A stretch of 64,000 nucleotides of DNA, from positions 107,268 to 171,267 of the forward strand of contig NZ_QAJM01000023.1 of the NCBI RefSeq assembly GCF_003852405.1. The letters are read 5' to 3'. Position 1 is the stretch's first letter, and every line of letters begins with the position of its first letter. The translations under genes were made by a program, and so were the position numbers. The stretch comes from Pseudomonas sp. KBW05. Lineage in GTDB: Bacteria; Pseudomonadota; Gammaproteobacteria; Pseudomonadales; Pseudomonadaceae. Below are positions 1 to 8,442 of the stretch, in pieces. Below the pieces are notes generated by a model that saw only the letters and a list, made by a program, of their open reading frames with translations, was not told where the DNA came from and ran no database searches.

Positions 1-1
1 C

Positions 2-313
2 GCAGCGCTCCGTGGCGATGCGCGTGAAATCTTCGAGTTCGGCGGGATCGTCTGGGAGCGCTATCGCGGCAAGGTGGCGGGTGTTTCGTTCGTCCATGAC
101 GACAAGGCGCTGCTGGTTCCCGAGGGCGTGCCGGATCTGTATATCTCGTGCTTCGCACCGGCTGACTACATGGAAACGGTCAATACCCAGGGCATTCCGT
201 ACTACAGCAAGATCGAGCCAATGCAGTTCGGCAAGGGTGTGGCCGGTGAGGCGCAGTCCAACCCGCTGCACCTGTGCACGCGGCCTCGGGCGCAGATCCT
301 GCTGGAGATGTGA
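2..313 (+). CDS. Major capsid protein, C-terminal part (lambda E family)
   Basis: The open frame enters from the left edge and ends at the TGA at 311-313, so only about the last 103 residues are visible. The end has the character of the lambda-E-like major capsid family, with a conserved C-terminal motif CTRPRAQILLEM and an upstream stretch YYSKIEP. The product should form the icosahedral head shell. The head-tail joining gene follows after two bases, the expected lambda-type head gene order. The true start lies outside the window. Confidence 0.85.
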   Translation, partial: AALRGDAREIFEFGGIVWERYRGKVAGVSFVHDDKALLVPEGVPDLYISCFAPADYMETVNTQGIPYYSKIEPMQFGKGVAGEAQSNPLHLCTRPRAQILLEM

Positions 314-315
314 CC

Positions 316-636
316 GTGGCCTTCCGCGACCTGATCGACGACATCGACGACGTGGTGTTTGAAACCCTCGGCGACAGCGCCTTGATCGAAGGCCGCGCCG
401 AGCCGGTGCTGGGCATGTTCTCGGCACCGTGGAAGCAACCGGCGTTCGGCAAGGTCCAGACCGCCATCCGCGAGCCACGCTTCGAGATTCGCGTGAAGGA
501 TTCGGAAGGTCTGAGCAGAGGTCTGCGGGTCACGGTCGATGTGCCAGCCCTGGATGGCGGCGGTGACTACGACCTGCTGCAACTGGAACCCAACGGCAAC
601 GGCCTAGTGGCCCTGATCCTGAGGAAGCGCCCATGA
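316..636 (+). CDS. Head-tail joining protein (FII-like)
   Basis: A 107-residue protein starting at a GTG two bases after the capsid stop; an earlier in-frame ATG at 274 would overlap the capsid gene and is less likely. It has an acidic N-terminus (FRDLIDDIDD) and a small beta-rich body. Size and position, directly after a lambda-E-like capsid gene, fit the FII-type head-tail attachment proteins that form the connector surface to which the tail docks. The assignment rests mainly on order and size. Its stop overlaps the next start in an ATGA. Confidence 0.6.
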   Translation: MAFRDLIDDIDDVVFETLGDSALIEGRAEPVLGMFSAPWKQPAFGKVQTAIREPRFEIRVKDSEGLSRGLRVTVDVPALDGGGDYDLLQLEPNGNGLVALILRKRP

Positions 637-1289
637 GCGTCGGCAGCTACGTCCATCAGACGCGTGACAGCGGGATGCTCAACATCCAGCCGTCAGCCGT
701 GCATTCCCAGGCGCTGCGCGAGTTCGGGCAGTTGGTGCCCAAGGCAGCGGCAGCGGCGCAACGGCGTGCGATCAACAAGACGTTGGGTTGGCTGCGCACC
801 CACATCGCCCGCGCCGTGGGCAAGCAGGAGCGCATTGCCATCGGCGCCGTCCGGCAACGCCTGCGGGCTTACCCGGTCAGCGGCGGGGCGATGCGCGGCA
901 AGTTGTGGTTCGGGGTCAACGCCATCGAAGCCAGCCGGATCGGCAAGGCTCGGCAAACCCGCGCCGGGGTTTCGGTAGCGGGGCGGCGTTACCAGGGTGC
1001 GTTCTTCAAGCAGGTGTATGGCGGCAGTCCGGACATCTGGATCCGCACGTCGAGCAAGCACTTCGACGCCGCCGACTATCCCGGCAGCACGCAGGGCCGA
1101 CGCAGCTCAGGCTTCATCGCGGAAAGCGACAACCGCTTCCCGCTGGCGAAGGCCAAGGTCTCGCTGGACCAGGTGCGGCCGCACTTCGACAACTGGGTGA
1201 AACAGGCCGATGAGCGCTTGCTGGAGATCCTCAAGCAAGAACTCAACTTTGAACTGCAGAAGTACCTCAAGGGGACTGCCCGTGTCTGA
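633..1289 (+). CDS. Phage minor tail protein Z-like
   Basis: A 218-residue basic protein, translationally coupled to the preceding gene by ATGA. The N-terminal third is rich in Ala, Arg and Lys (a run of alternating AAAAAQRRAINKT), followed by a compact domain. This composition and the position between head-tail joining and terminator genes match the minor tail protein Z (GPZ) family of lambdoid and Mu-like phages, which helps complete the tail-head interface. There is no catalytic motif. Family membership is judged by eye, so moderate confidence. Confidence 0.6.
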   Translation: MSVGSYVHQTRDSGMLNIQPSAVHSQALREFGQLVPKAAAAAQRRAINKTLGWLRTHIARAVGKQERIAIGAVRQRLRAYPVSGGAMRGKLWFGVNAIEASRIGKARQTRAGVSVAGRRYQGAFFKQVYGGSPDIWIRTSSKHFDAADYPGSTQGRRSSGFIAESDNRFPLAKAKVSLDQVRPHFDNWVKQADERLLEILKQELNFELQKYLKGTARV

Positions 1290-1800
1290 TCAGCCTTTTA
1301 CTCTCGACGTCTTGTACGAGGCCATTGAGCGGCGGTTGCAGCAGCAGTTGCCGGGTATTCAGGGCGTGTCGTTTTGGCCTGATTTGTCGGCAGACACCAC
1401 CATCCCCACGCCTGTGGTGTTGCTGGAAATGGCCGAGATGGAGCCGGCGCAGGATCTCGGCACGGGTGAAACCGCGCTGACCTGCAAGATCGAGGCGCGG
1501 ATCATCGTCGATTCCATCAGCACGGATCCACAGCGTCAGGCGGTGCAGTTGGCCTCCCAACTGGCCGTGCTTTTACGCGGACAGAGCTGGGGCCTTGAGG
1601 TGGATTGTGCGCAGTTCATGCGCTCCACCCAGGACTGGACCAAGCCCGAGCTGGATGGCTATTTCGTTTGGCTGGTGGAGTGGGACCAGACGGTCTACCT
1701 GGGCGTTGAAGAATGGCCGTGGCCGGATGAACCGCCGGGCACCTTGGTCATCGACCTCGGGCCGGGCGTTGGGCAGATCAAGCCGGAGGATCTGGAATGA
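1282..1800 (+). CDS. Phage protein, probable tail terminator
   Basis: Read from the GTG at 1282, which overlaps the preceding gene by 8 bases, this gives 172 residues. The frame is open further upstream, but that part lies inside gene Z. The protein is acidic with a C-terminal WPWPDEPPG stretch. I do not recognise a specific domain. Its place between a Z-like protein and baseplate gene V is where contractile phages often keep the tail-terminator or tail-completion protein, so this is a position-based guess. The stop overlaps the start of V (ATGA). Confidence 0.5.
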   Translation: MSDQPFTLDVLYEAIERRLQQQLPGIQGVSFWPDLSADTTIPTPVVLLEMAEMEPAQDLGTGETALTCKIEARIIVDSISTDPQRQAVQLASQLAVLLRGQSWGLEVDCAQFMRSTQDWTKPELDGYFVWLVEWDQTVYLGVEEWPWPDEPPGTLVIDLGPGVGQIKPEDLE

Positions 1801-2372
1801 GCTACGCCACGGCGCAACATGATCGGATGATCGCTTCCACGGTGATGCCTTGCGTTGTCGTCGCGGTGGACTTGCCGGCCGCCATGGTGCGTGTGCAGTC
1901 GGGCGATTGGACCAGCGCCTGGGTGCGCTGGCACAGCCAGGCTGCCGGCAAGGCGCGCCACTGGCGGGCGCCGAGCCTGGGCGAGCAGGGCGCACTGATC
2001 AGCCCCAGCGGGGAGCCGGCGATAGGCACATTCATCGCCGGTCTGTACGGCAATGCCGGCGCGCAACCCGACAACCGCGACCATGTGGAAGTCTGGCGTT
2101 TCGATGACGGTGGTTCGCTGGTTTACGACTGGGCGGCACACAGCTACACCATCGATCTGCCGGCGGGCAACGTCACGGTCAAGGTCGGCGGCTCGGTTAT
2201 GGAGATAACGCCGGACAGCATGCGGCTGGCGTCGGGCCAGATCCACTTGGTCGGTGTAGTCACCATCGACGGTGCGACCCAGATCAACAGCACGTTGAAC
2301 ACGACCGGCGACATCAACAGTGCCGGTAAGGTCATCGATGTCGGTGGCAATACGCCGAACCACAAACACTGA
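1797..2372 (+). CDS. Baseplate assembly protein V (spike)
   Basis: A 191-residue member of the P2 gpV / Mu gp45 family, the membrane-piercing spike at the tip of contractile tails. The N-terminal part is an OB-fold-like region with WVRWHSQAAGKARHW, and the middle and C-terminal part is a repetitive beta-helix-like stretch (SMRLASGQIHLVG, TINSTLNTTGDIN). It ends in NHKH, an H-x-H end of the kind that binds an iron ion at the needle tip in P2-type spikes. It starts at the ATGA overlap with the previous gene and is followed by a hairpin terminator. Confidence 0.88.
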   Translation: MSYATAQHDRMIASTVMPCVVVAVDLPAAMVRVQSGDWTSAWVRWHSQAAGKARHWRAPSLGEQGALISPSGEPAIGTFIAGLYGNAGAQPDNRDHVEVWRFDDGGSLVYDWAAHSYTIDLPAGNVTVKVGGSVMEITPDSMRLASGQIHLVGVVTIDGATQINSTLNTTGDINSAGKVIDVGGNTPNHKH

Positions 2373-2378
2373 CCCATA

Positions 2379-2400
2379 CCCGCCTTGTGCGGGTTTTTCG
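2379..2400 (+). terminator. Rho-independent terminator after gpV
   Basis: Stem CCCGC (2379-2383) and GCGGG (2389-2393) with a five-base loop, followed by TTTTT. It lies between V and the next small gene, so it may attenuate rather than fully stop the tail operon. Confidence 0.75.
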
Positions 2401-2418
2401 TTTTAGGAGCCTCCGTTG

Positions 2419-2616
2419 ATGAGCAAGACCAAACCCGAAAGCCTGGAGCCCATCGGGCCTGCTCGCGTGTTCCGCGACAAGCTCTACACCTCGCGCACTC
2501 TAGTCTTCCCCGATGGCAGCACGGCGCCGGTGATCAAGGGGCGTGTCACGGCCTGTGGCGATGAGCAGTTCGCACTCCTCAAGGCCCACCCGGATCTGGA
2601 ACAGGTGCAGGAGTAA
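2419..2616 (+). CDS. Small phage protein of unknown function
   Basis: A 65-residue protein starting at ATG 2419, with AGGAG at 2405-2409; a TTG one codon earlier is also possible. Sequence character: a short charged N-terminus, then GPARVFRDKLYTSRTLVF and a C-terminal DEQFALLKAHPDL. I know of no function. It sits between V and W in the baseplate block and probably belongs to the tail morphogenesis set. Confidence 0.65.
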   Translation: MSKTKPESLEPIGPARVFRDKLYTSRTLVFPDGSTAPVIKGRVTACGDEQFALLKAHPDLEQVQE

Positions 2617-2621
2617 CCCCG

Positions 2622-2948
2622 ATGATCGGAATGGATCGCCGCACCGGCAAACCGCTGTCCGGGCTCGACCATCTCCGGCAGTCCATCGAGGACATTCTCG
2701 CCACGCCCGTGGGCAGTCGGCGGATGCGACCCGAGTACGGCAGCCAGATCCGACGCTTCGTTGACCTGCCGGTTAACGGCGGCTGGAAAAGCGCTGTCCA
2801 GGCCGAGGTGGCTCGCTCTTTGGGTCGCTGGGAGCCGCGGCTAAAGCTGGAACAGGTGCAGGTCGTCGCCATCGTCGGTGGCCGCATCGACTTCAAGCTG
2901 ACCGGCGAATATAAAGGCGAAAGCCTGTTGTTGGAGGTGTCGGCATGA
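2622..2948 (+). CDS. Baseplate assembly protein W (gp25 family)
   Basis: 108 residues of the GpW/gp25 family, a wedge component of the contractile baseplate with lysozyme-like ancestry but no enzyme activity. The family hallmark is the N-terminal stretch LDHLRQSIEDILATPVGSR followed by RPEYGS. The stop overlaps the start of gene J by four bases, so the two are probably translationally coupled. Confidence 0.92.
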   Translation: MIGMDRRTGKPLSGLDHLRQSIEDILATPVGSRRMRPEYGSQIRRFVDLPVNGGWKSAVQAEVARSLGRWEPRLKLEQVQVVAIVGGRIDFKLTGEYKGESLLLEVSA

Positions 2949-3826
2949 GCACGGTGGATTTATCGGCGTTGCCGGCGCCGCAGGTGCTGGAGACGCTGGA
3001 CTACGAAGCCCTGTACGACGAAGGGCTCGCGGCGTTTCGCGGGTTCATGGGAGACAACTGGTCGGCGGCGCTGGAGAGCGATCCGGTGGTCAAGCTGGTG
3101 GAACTGGGCGCCTACGGCAAGATGCAGAACCGGGCACGGGTCAACGATGCGGCCAAGGCCTTGCTGCTGGCCTACGCGGAAAAGGAAGACCTCGATCAGC
3201 TCGCGGGCAACGTCAAGCTGCAGCGATTGGTCATTCAGCCGGCCAACCTGCTGGCGGTGCCGCCGGTCGAAGAGGTCCGGGAATCGGACGACGCGCTGCG
3301 CGAGCGGATCCAGCTGGTGTACGAAGGGTTGACCACAGCCGGCCCGCGTAACAGCTACATCTTCCACGCACGCAACGCGTCGGCGCTGGTGGCCGATGCC
3401 ACGGCGGAAAGCCCATCGCCGGCCGTGGTGATGGTCACCGTTCTCAGCCTGATCGGCAGCGGTCAGGCTGATCAGGCCTTGCTTGACCAGGTGTACTCCA
3501 CGCTTAGCGACGACGACATCCGCCCAGTTGGCGACCGTCTCACCGTGCAGAGCGCGCAGATCCTGGAGTACCGGATCGACGCCGTGCTGCACATGATCGG
3601 CGCCGGCCCGGAAAACGACGCGATTTTATCCGAAGCCATCAAACGCCTTGCTGCCTGGATCAACCCGCGCAAACGCCTGGCACTGGAAGTCGCTCGCTCC
3701 GGCATCGACGCTCAACTGCACATCAGCGGTGTGGGACGGGTCGAGTTGAAAAACTGGGTCGACCTGAAACCGACCAAATACCAGGCGGCGTACTGCACAG
3801 GCTTCAGTGTGGTGCTCGGAGGATGA
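2945..3826 (+). CDS. Baseplate assembly protein J
   Basis: 293 residues, the normal size for P2 gpJ, a baseplate wedge protein of contractile-tailed phages. The sequence opens with LSALPAPQVLETLDYEALYDE, typical of the family, and contains TTAGPRNSYIFHARNAS in the centre. It starts at the ATGA overlap with W and ends just before gene I, whose Shine-Dalgarno GGAGG (3818-3822) lies inside the end of J. Confidence 0.92.
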   Translation: MSTVDLSALPAPQVLETLDYEALYDEGLAAFRGFMGDNWSAALESDPVVKLVELGAYGKMQNRARVNDAAKALLLAYAEKEDLDQLAGNVKLQRLVIQPANLLAVPPVEEVRESDDALRERIQLVYEGLTTAGPRNSYIFHARNASALVADATAESPSPAVVMVTVLSLIGSGQADQALLDQVYSTLSDDDIRPVGDRLTVQSAQILEYRIDAVLHMIGAGPENDAILSEAIKRLAAWINPRKRLALEVARSGIDAQLHISGVGRVELKNWVDLKPTKYQAAYCTGFSVVLGG

Positions 3827-3827
3827 C

Positions 3828-4433
3828 ATGAACAGTTTGTTGCCCCTCCACAGCACGCAACTGGAGCGCGCCGTTGAAGTCGCGTTCGCCGAAAAGACCG
3901 AGATCCCGTTGCGCTCGCTGTACAACCCGGACACCTGCCCGGTGCAGTTGTTGCCGTGGTTGGCCTGGACCTGGTCGGTCGACCGCTGGGACAACAAGTG
4001 GTCGGAGGCCGTCAAGCGCTCGGCCATCCGCTCCGCGTTCTACGTGCATGCGCACAAGGGCACCATCGGCGCCCTGCGGCGGGTAGTCGAGCCGCTGGGC
4101 TACCTGATCGACGTCATCGAGTGGTGGCAGACCACACCGAAAGGCGTGCCCGGCACCTTTGCCCTGAAGGTTGGCGTGCTGGACACCGGCATTACCGAAG
4201 AGATGTACCTGGAGCTGGAGCGCCTGATCGACGACGCCAAGCCCGTCAGTCGGCCCATGACCGGGCTGGCGATCAGCCTGGAAAGCACCGGCACCGTGTT
4301 TATCGGGGCCTGCGTGTACGAAGGCGACGAACTCAGCGTTTACCCACCGATACAGCGCGATATCGACGTCAGCGGCGTGTACCGCGTCGGTGGTCGCGAA
4401 CACCACATCGACACGATGGACATCTATTCATGA
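3828..4433 (+). CDS. Phage tail protein I (baseplate)
   Basis: 201 residues, P2 gpI family, the baseplate protein that links the wedge to the tail fibre. The start chosen is ATG 3828, six bases after a strong GGAGG; the frame is open back to a GTG at 3807 but that lies inside J. Family features are LPWLAWTWSVDRWD and YVHAHKGTIGALRRVVEPLGY. The stop overlaps the fibre start (ATGA). Confidence 0.92.
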   Translation: MNSLLPLHSTQLERAVEVAFAEKTEIPLRSLYNPDTCPVQLLPWLAWTWSVDRWDNKWSEAVKRSAIRSAFYVHAHKGTIGALRRVVEPLGYLIDVIEWWQTTPKGVPGTFALKVGVLDTGITEEMYLELERLIDDAKPVSRPMTGLAISLESTGTVFIGACVYEGDELSVYPPIQRDIDVSGVYRVGGREHHIDTMDIYS

Positions 4434-6259
4434 CCGACCAAGACAGCCAGTACTTCGCGATCCTTACCGCCATCGGTGAGGCCAAACTAGCCAACGCCAT
4501 CGCCCTCGGTACGACCTTGACCTTCGCGCAAATGGCCGTGGGCGATGCCAATGAAACCAAGCCCATCCCCAACCGCCTGCAAACCAAGCTGATCAACGAG
4601 TGTCGACGTGCGCCACTGAATCAGGTGAAGCCCGACCCGAAAAACCCCGGAGTGATCATCGCCGAGCAGGTCATCCCGGAAAGCGTCGGTGGCTGGTGGG
4701 TGCGTGAACTAGCTTTATACGATGCAGCCGGCGACATGGTCGCCATTGCCAACTGCGCGCCGACTTACAAGCCGTTGCTCTCGCAGGGTTCCGGCCGGAC
4801 GCAGGTGATTCGAATCAACCTGGTGGTCAGCAGCACGGCCAACATTGAACTGAAGATTGATCCGTCCGTAGTGCTCGCCACCCGTGAATTCGTTATCGAG
4901 GGATTCGCGCGGATCGATTCACAGGTGTTTACCGGCACGCCCAAGGCACCGACACCCGATCAATTCGATAGCAGCTCCAGGCTGGCGACGACAGAAGCGC
5001 TCTGGCGCGCTGCTGGCAGCTATCGGGGCCAATACGCTGTGGACCGTTCGTTTACGCTGTCTGTCCTGCACCTTGGACAGATTGGGCGTGTGACCGGCGC
5101 CGGCGGCTACAGCGTGACCCTGCCGCCAATGGCGGGTATTCCGCCGGGTCCGGTTATTCGAATTCTCAACGCTTCCCTGGCTGCGATCACCATCATATCG
5201 TCCGGGCCGCCCATCAGCGGCGCGGCGCTGACGCCTGAAGGCGCGGTGATTCTGCCGAGAACCGGCAGTATTGAGTTTTATTGGAACGGCGCGGCTTTGG
5301 TCGTCTGGGGCGGCACGGAAGCAATGCGTTTCGCCGGTTTTGCCGCGCTGGCCTCGCCAGACTTTACCGGTATTCCAACTGGGCCTACCGCATTGGCTGG
5401 CAGCAACAGCTATCAGTTGGCGAACGCCGCATTTGTCTGGGCAGCTGTGAACGCCTATGCCACGACGGTGACTGCCGCACTTGCGTTGAAAGCACCTCTC
5501 GCAAGCCCTGCCTTTAGCGGGGTGCCCACGGCCCCCACAGCGGCGGCAGGTACCAACACGCTGCAACTGGCAAACACGGCGTTTGTTTGGTTGGCAATCA
5601 ACACCTATGCCACCACGGTCAGTGCCTCGCTGAATTTGAAAGCGAACGTGGACAGCCCTGGTTTTACCGGAGTGCCTACAGCACCAACACCAGCCGCCGG
5701 GGCCAGTACCAAGCAGATCGCTACGGCCGAGTTCGTGCAAGCGGCGTTAGCGGCGATTGACCCATGGGCAATGGTGCCGGTTGGTTCGTATGTCCCCCTG
5801 CATGATGTCGGGTCCGTACCCGCGCCATCAAGAACCAGCCCCTTTTACAAGTACATCAGGTTGACGGCGAGCGATGGTTACAACAACCCCATCCTTGTAT
5901 CGGAATCAGTCTCCGGCACAGCGCCCGAGCTTATCGCTACAGGTGTGGTCAGCTTGGCCGGTAGTCCTTTGAATGGGGTGAGGATCAGCCTGATCAACAC
6001 CGAACGCCGAACGCTGAAAGCGGGCCTACCGGGAGTTGTAGAGCAGGATGCCTTGCAAAACATTACGGGTACGTTTGGTGGCGCTGAGGCGAGTCCGTCA
6101 ACTACCGGCGCGTTCTCTAACGGCGGATGGTTTGGCAGCGTTGCAGCAGGTGGAAACACCCGAAACGTTTTAAATTTTGATGCCTCGTTGGTTGTCAGGA
6201 CGGCCGCAGAAACCCGAGTTAAGTCTCTTGGTGTTACCTATTACTTGAGGGTCAAATAA
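4430..6259 (+). CDS. Tail fibre protein
   Basis: 609 residues from ATG 4430, which overlaps gene I by four bases; the frame is open further upstream but only as antisense-like translation inside I. The first 150 residues form the conserved tail-collar/attachment domain that anchors the fibre to the baseplate (MTDQDSQYFAILTAIGEAKL). This is followed by four copies of a fibre repeat of the form FTGxPxAPTxxAGxxxxQLA near residues 165, 310, 361 and 410. The last about 170 residues are unlike the rest and should form the receptor-binding tip that sets host range. Confidence 0.88.
   Translation: MTDQDSQYFAILTAIGEAKLANAIALGTTLTFAQMAVGDANETKPIPNRLQTKLINECRRAPLNQVKPDPKNPGVIIAEQVIPESVGGWWVRELALYDAAGDMVAIANCAPTYKPLLSQGSGRTQVIRINLVVSSTANIELKIDPSVVLATREFVIEGFARIDSQVFTGTPKAPTPDQFDSSSRLATTEALWRAAGSYRGQYAVDRSFTLSVLHLGQIGRVTGAGGYSVTLPPMAGIPPGPVIRILNASLAAITIISSGPPISGAALTPEGAVILPRTGSIEFYWNGAALVVWGGTEAMRFAGFAALASPDFTGIPTGPTALAGSNSYQLANAAFVWAAVNAYATTVTAALALKAPLASPAFSGVPTAPTAAAGTNTLQLANTAFVWLAINTYATTVSASLNLKANVDSPGFTGVPTAPTPAAGASTKQIATAEFVQAALAAIDPWAMVPVGSYVPLHDVGSVPAPSRTSPFYKYIRLTASDGYNNPILVSESVSGTAPELIATGVVSLAGSPLNGVRISLINTERRTLKAGLPGVVEQDALQNITGTFGGAEASPSTTGAFSNGGWFGSVAAGGNTRNVLNFDASLVVRTAAETRVKSLGVTYYLRVK
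5361..5760 (+). repeat. Tail-fibre coding repeats, about 150 bp period
   Basis: Three consecutive degenerate repeats within the fibre gene begin near 5361, 5512 and 5661, each coding for FTG/FSG-x-P-T-x-P-T, a QLA/QIA-TAxFV segment and a TTVxAxLxLKA linker. A fourth, more divergent copy lies upstream near 4926. Such repeats allow fibre shaft length change by recombination. Confidence 0.75.
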
Positions 6260-6678
6260 TGCCTTATGCCGCAAACAATCAAATCGCCTTCGACCAATTC
6301 CACGGTTCGATCAAGATTACGAAAGAGCAGTACTCGCAGGCGCTGGAGGGTATGCAGAACGGTCTGGTGGTTAACATTGACGACGGCTTTAAGGTGATCC
6401 CGCCGCCGCTGACGTTGCCGCCGGAAACGCCCGTTCCTACACCGGAGCAGCTCACGCAACTGGCGTTGGCCGAACGAGATCGGCTGCTGGCATACGCGAC
6501 GATTCGGATTGCTCCACTTCAGTACGCGGTGGATCTGGAGGACGCCTCACACGAAGACAAGGAGAAGCTCGACGCCTGGAAGCAATACTGCGTGGCGTTG
6601 AACAGGATCGAAGTGCAGGCAGGTTTTCCGCAATCCATCAATTGGCCGGTACTGCCTGATAAACCCGTCGCCCCTTAA
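6259..6678 (+). CDS. Tail fibre assembly chaperone
   Basis: 139 residues, start ATG overlapping the fibre stop by one base. The N-terminal half resembles the variable part of tail fibre assembly (Tfa-like) proteins, then a proline-rich linker (PPPLTLPPETPVPTPEQ) and a C-terminal helical part with LAERDRLLAYATIRIAPLQ and a final WPVLPDKP, a common ending in this family. It is expected to help fold or trimerise the fibre encoded just upstream. Confidence 0.8.
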   Translation: MPYAANNQIAFDQFHGSIKITKEQYSQALEGMQNGLVVNIDDGFKVIPPPLTLPPETPVPTPEQLTQLALAERDRLLAYATIRIAPLQYAVDLEDASHEDKEKLDAWKQYCVALNRIEVQAGFPQSINWPVLPDKPVAP

Positions 6679-6695
6679 GCCTTTTAACCCCTACA

Positions 6696-6720
6696 AGCCC
6701 CGCCCGTGCGGGGCTTTGTC
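6696..6720 (+). terminator. Hairpin terminator after fibre chaperone
   Basis: Stem AGCCCCGC (6696-6703) and GCGGGGCT (6708-6715) with loop CCGT, followed by a short, broken T run. It separates the baseplate/fibre block from the sheath/tube block. Confidence 0.7.
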
Positions 6721-6738
6721 GTATCTGGAGAGCGCACA

Positions 6739-7911
6739 ATGAGTGCAAGTGGATTCTTTCACGGTGTCACCGTCACCAACGTCGACACCGGCTCGCGGCC
6801 TATCGCCGTGCCGTCGTCCTCGATCATCGGCCTTTGCGACACCTTCATCCCTGGCCCCGCTGCCAGTGCCTTGCCCAACCAACTGGTGCTGATCACCCGC
6901 GAGAGCGAAGCCGTCGCTGCCTGGGGTGCAGACGCGGCCATCACCCAGGCGATCAAGGCCATCTACGTTCGCGCCAAAGCGGTGATCGTTGCCTGCGGCG
7001 TGGTGAAGGTGGAGGACGCCGCCGCGCAGACCTCGGCCATCATCGGCGGCGTGCTGGCGAACGGCACCCGTACCGGCATGCAGGCGTTGCTCGACGGGAA
7101 GAGCCGCTTCAACGCGCAGCCGCGTTTGCTGGCTGCGCCCAAACACACGGCGACCTTGCCCGTCGCCACGGCCTTGGTGGCGTTGAGCGACAAGCTACGG
7201 GCCATGGCGATTATCGACGGCCCCAACACCACCGACGAAGCCGCGATGGAATACCGCGAAAACTTCGGCAGCAAGCGTGTATTCCTCGTCGATCCGGGCG
7301 TGCAGTACTGGGACACAGCGGCAAGTGCGACCGTCAATGCACCGAGTTCCGCGTGGGTCGCCGGGCTTTTCGCCTGGACTGACTCGGAGTACGGCTTCTG
7401 GGCCTCGCCGTCGAACAAAGAGTTCGTCGGCCTCACCGGCACCGGTCGCCCCATTGAGTTCCTGGACGGCGACGAAACCTGCCGGGCCAACCTGCTCAAC
7501 AACGCGCAGATCACCACGATCATCCGCGATGACGGCTACCGCCTGTGGGGCAACCGCACCTGTTCCAGCGATCCAAAGTGGGCGTTTGTCACCCGCGTGC
7601 GGACCATGGACATCGTCATGGACGCGATCCTTTACGGCCACAAATGGGCGGTCGACCGCTCGATCACCAAGACCTATGTCAGCGACGTGACCGAAGGCCT
7701 CGCAGCGTTCATGCGTGACCTGAAAAACCAGGGCGCGGTGATCAACTTCGAGGTGTTCGCCGACCCCACGCTGAACACGGCCAGCCAACTGGCGCAGGGC
7801 AAGGTGTACTGGAACATCCGCTTTACCGACGTACCGCCGGCAGAAAACCCCAACTTCCGGGTCGAGGTCACCGACCAGTGGCTGACAGAAGTCCTCGACA
7901 CCAACGCATAA
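6739..7911 (+). CDS. Tail sheath protein (FI)
   Basis: 390 residues, standard for P2-type contractile sheath subunits. The start ATG 6739 has GGAGAG eight bases upstream; an in-frame start at 6706 lies inside the terminator hairpin and is rejected. The N-terminus (FFHGVTVTNVDTGSRPI) and the C-terminal GKVYWNIRFTDVPPAENP are typical of the family. The sheath polymerises around the tube and contracts to drive it through the cell envelope. Confidence 0.93.
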   Translation: MSASGFFHGVTVTNVDTGSRPIAVPSSSIIGLCDTFIPGPAASALPNQLVLITRESEAVAAWGADAAITQAIKAIYVRAKAVIVACGVVKVEDAAAQTSAIIGGVLANGTRTGMQALLDGKSRFNAQPRLLAAPKHTATLPVATALVALSDKLRAMAIIDGPNTTDEAAMEYRENFGSKRVFLVDPGVQYWDTAASATVNAPSSAWVAGLFAWTDSEYGFWASPSNKEFVGLTGTGRPIEFLDGDETCRANLLNNAQITTIIRDDGYRLWGNRTCSSDPKWAFVTRVRTMDIVMDAILYGHKWAVDRSITKTYVSDVTEGLAAFMRDLKNQGAVINFEVFADPTLNTASQLAQGKVYWNIRFTDVPPAENPNFRVEVTDQWLTEVLDTNA

Positions 7912-7924
7912 AGGAGAACCGCCG

Positions 7925-8428
7925 ATGGTTCCGCAAACGCTCTACAACATGAACGCCCATATCGACGGCGTTGCCTTTAACGGGGAGATGACCAGTGTGA
8001 CGCTCCCCAAGCTCACCTTGAAAACCGAGGAGCATCGCGCCGGTGGCATGGATGCCCCGGTGGAGATGGACCAGGGCATGGAGAAACTGGAAGCCGGTTT
8101 CGCCGGCAAAGGTGCGCGCCCTGAAGCCATGAAGTTTTTTGGGCTGGCCGATCAGACGGCGTTCAACGGCGTGTTCCGAGGTTCCTTCAAAGGTCAGAAA
8201 GGCGCGACGACGGCAGTGGTCGCCACCCTGCGCGGCATGCTCAAAGAGATCGATCCGGGCGACTGGAAAGCCGGCGAGGCGGGGGAGTTCAAGTACTCCG
8301 TTGCAGTCAGCTATTACAAGCTCGAAGTAGGCGGCCGCCTGATGTACGAGATTGATCCAATCAACTGCGTCCGGGTTATCAACGGCGTTGATCAACTTGC
8401 CAGCGTCCGTCGCGACCTGGGCATGTAA
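7925..8428 (+). CDS. Major tail tube protein (FII)
   Basis: 167 residues, the usual size of the P2 FII tail tube subunit, starting 13 bases after the sheath gene with AGGAG upstream. The family opening MVPQTLYNMNAHIDG and the C-terminal IDPINCVRVINGVDQL are clearly seen. Stacked hexamers form the DNA channel inside the sheath. Confidence 0.93.
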   Translation: MVPQTLYNMNAHIDGVAFNGEMTSVTLPKLTLKTEEHRAGGMDAPVEMDQGMEKLEAGFAGKGARPEAMKFFGLADQTAFNGVFRGSFKGQKGATTAVVATLRGMLKEIDPGDWKAGEAGEFKYSVAVSYYKLEVGGRLMYEIDPINCVRVINGVDQLASVRRDLGM

Positions 8429-8442
8429 GGGAAATAGCTTTC

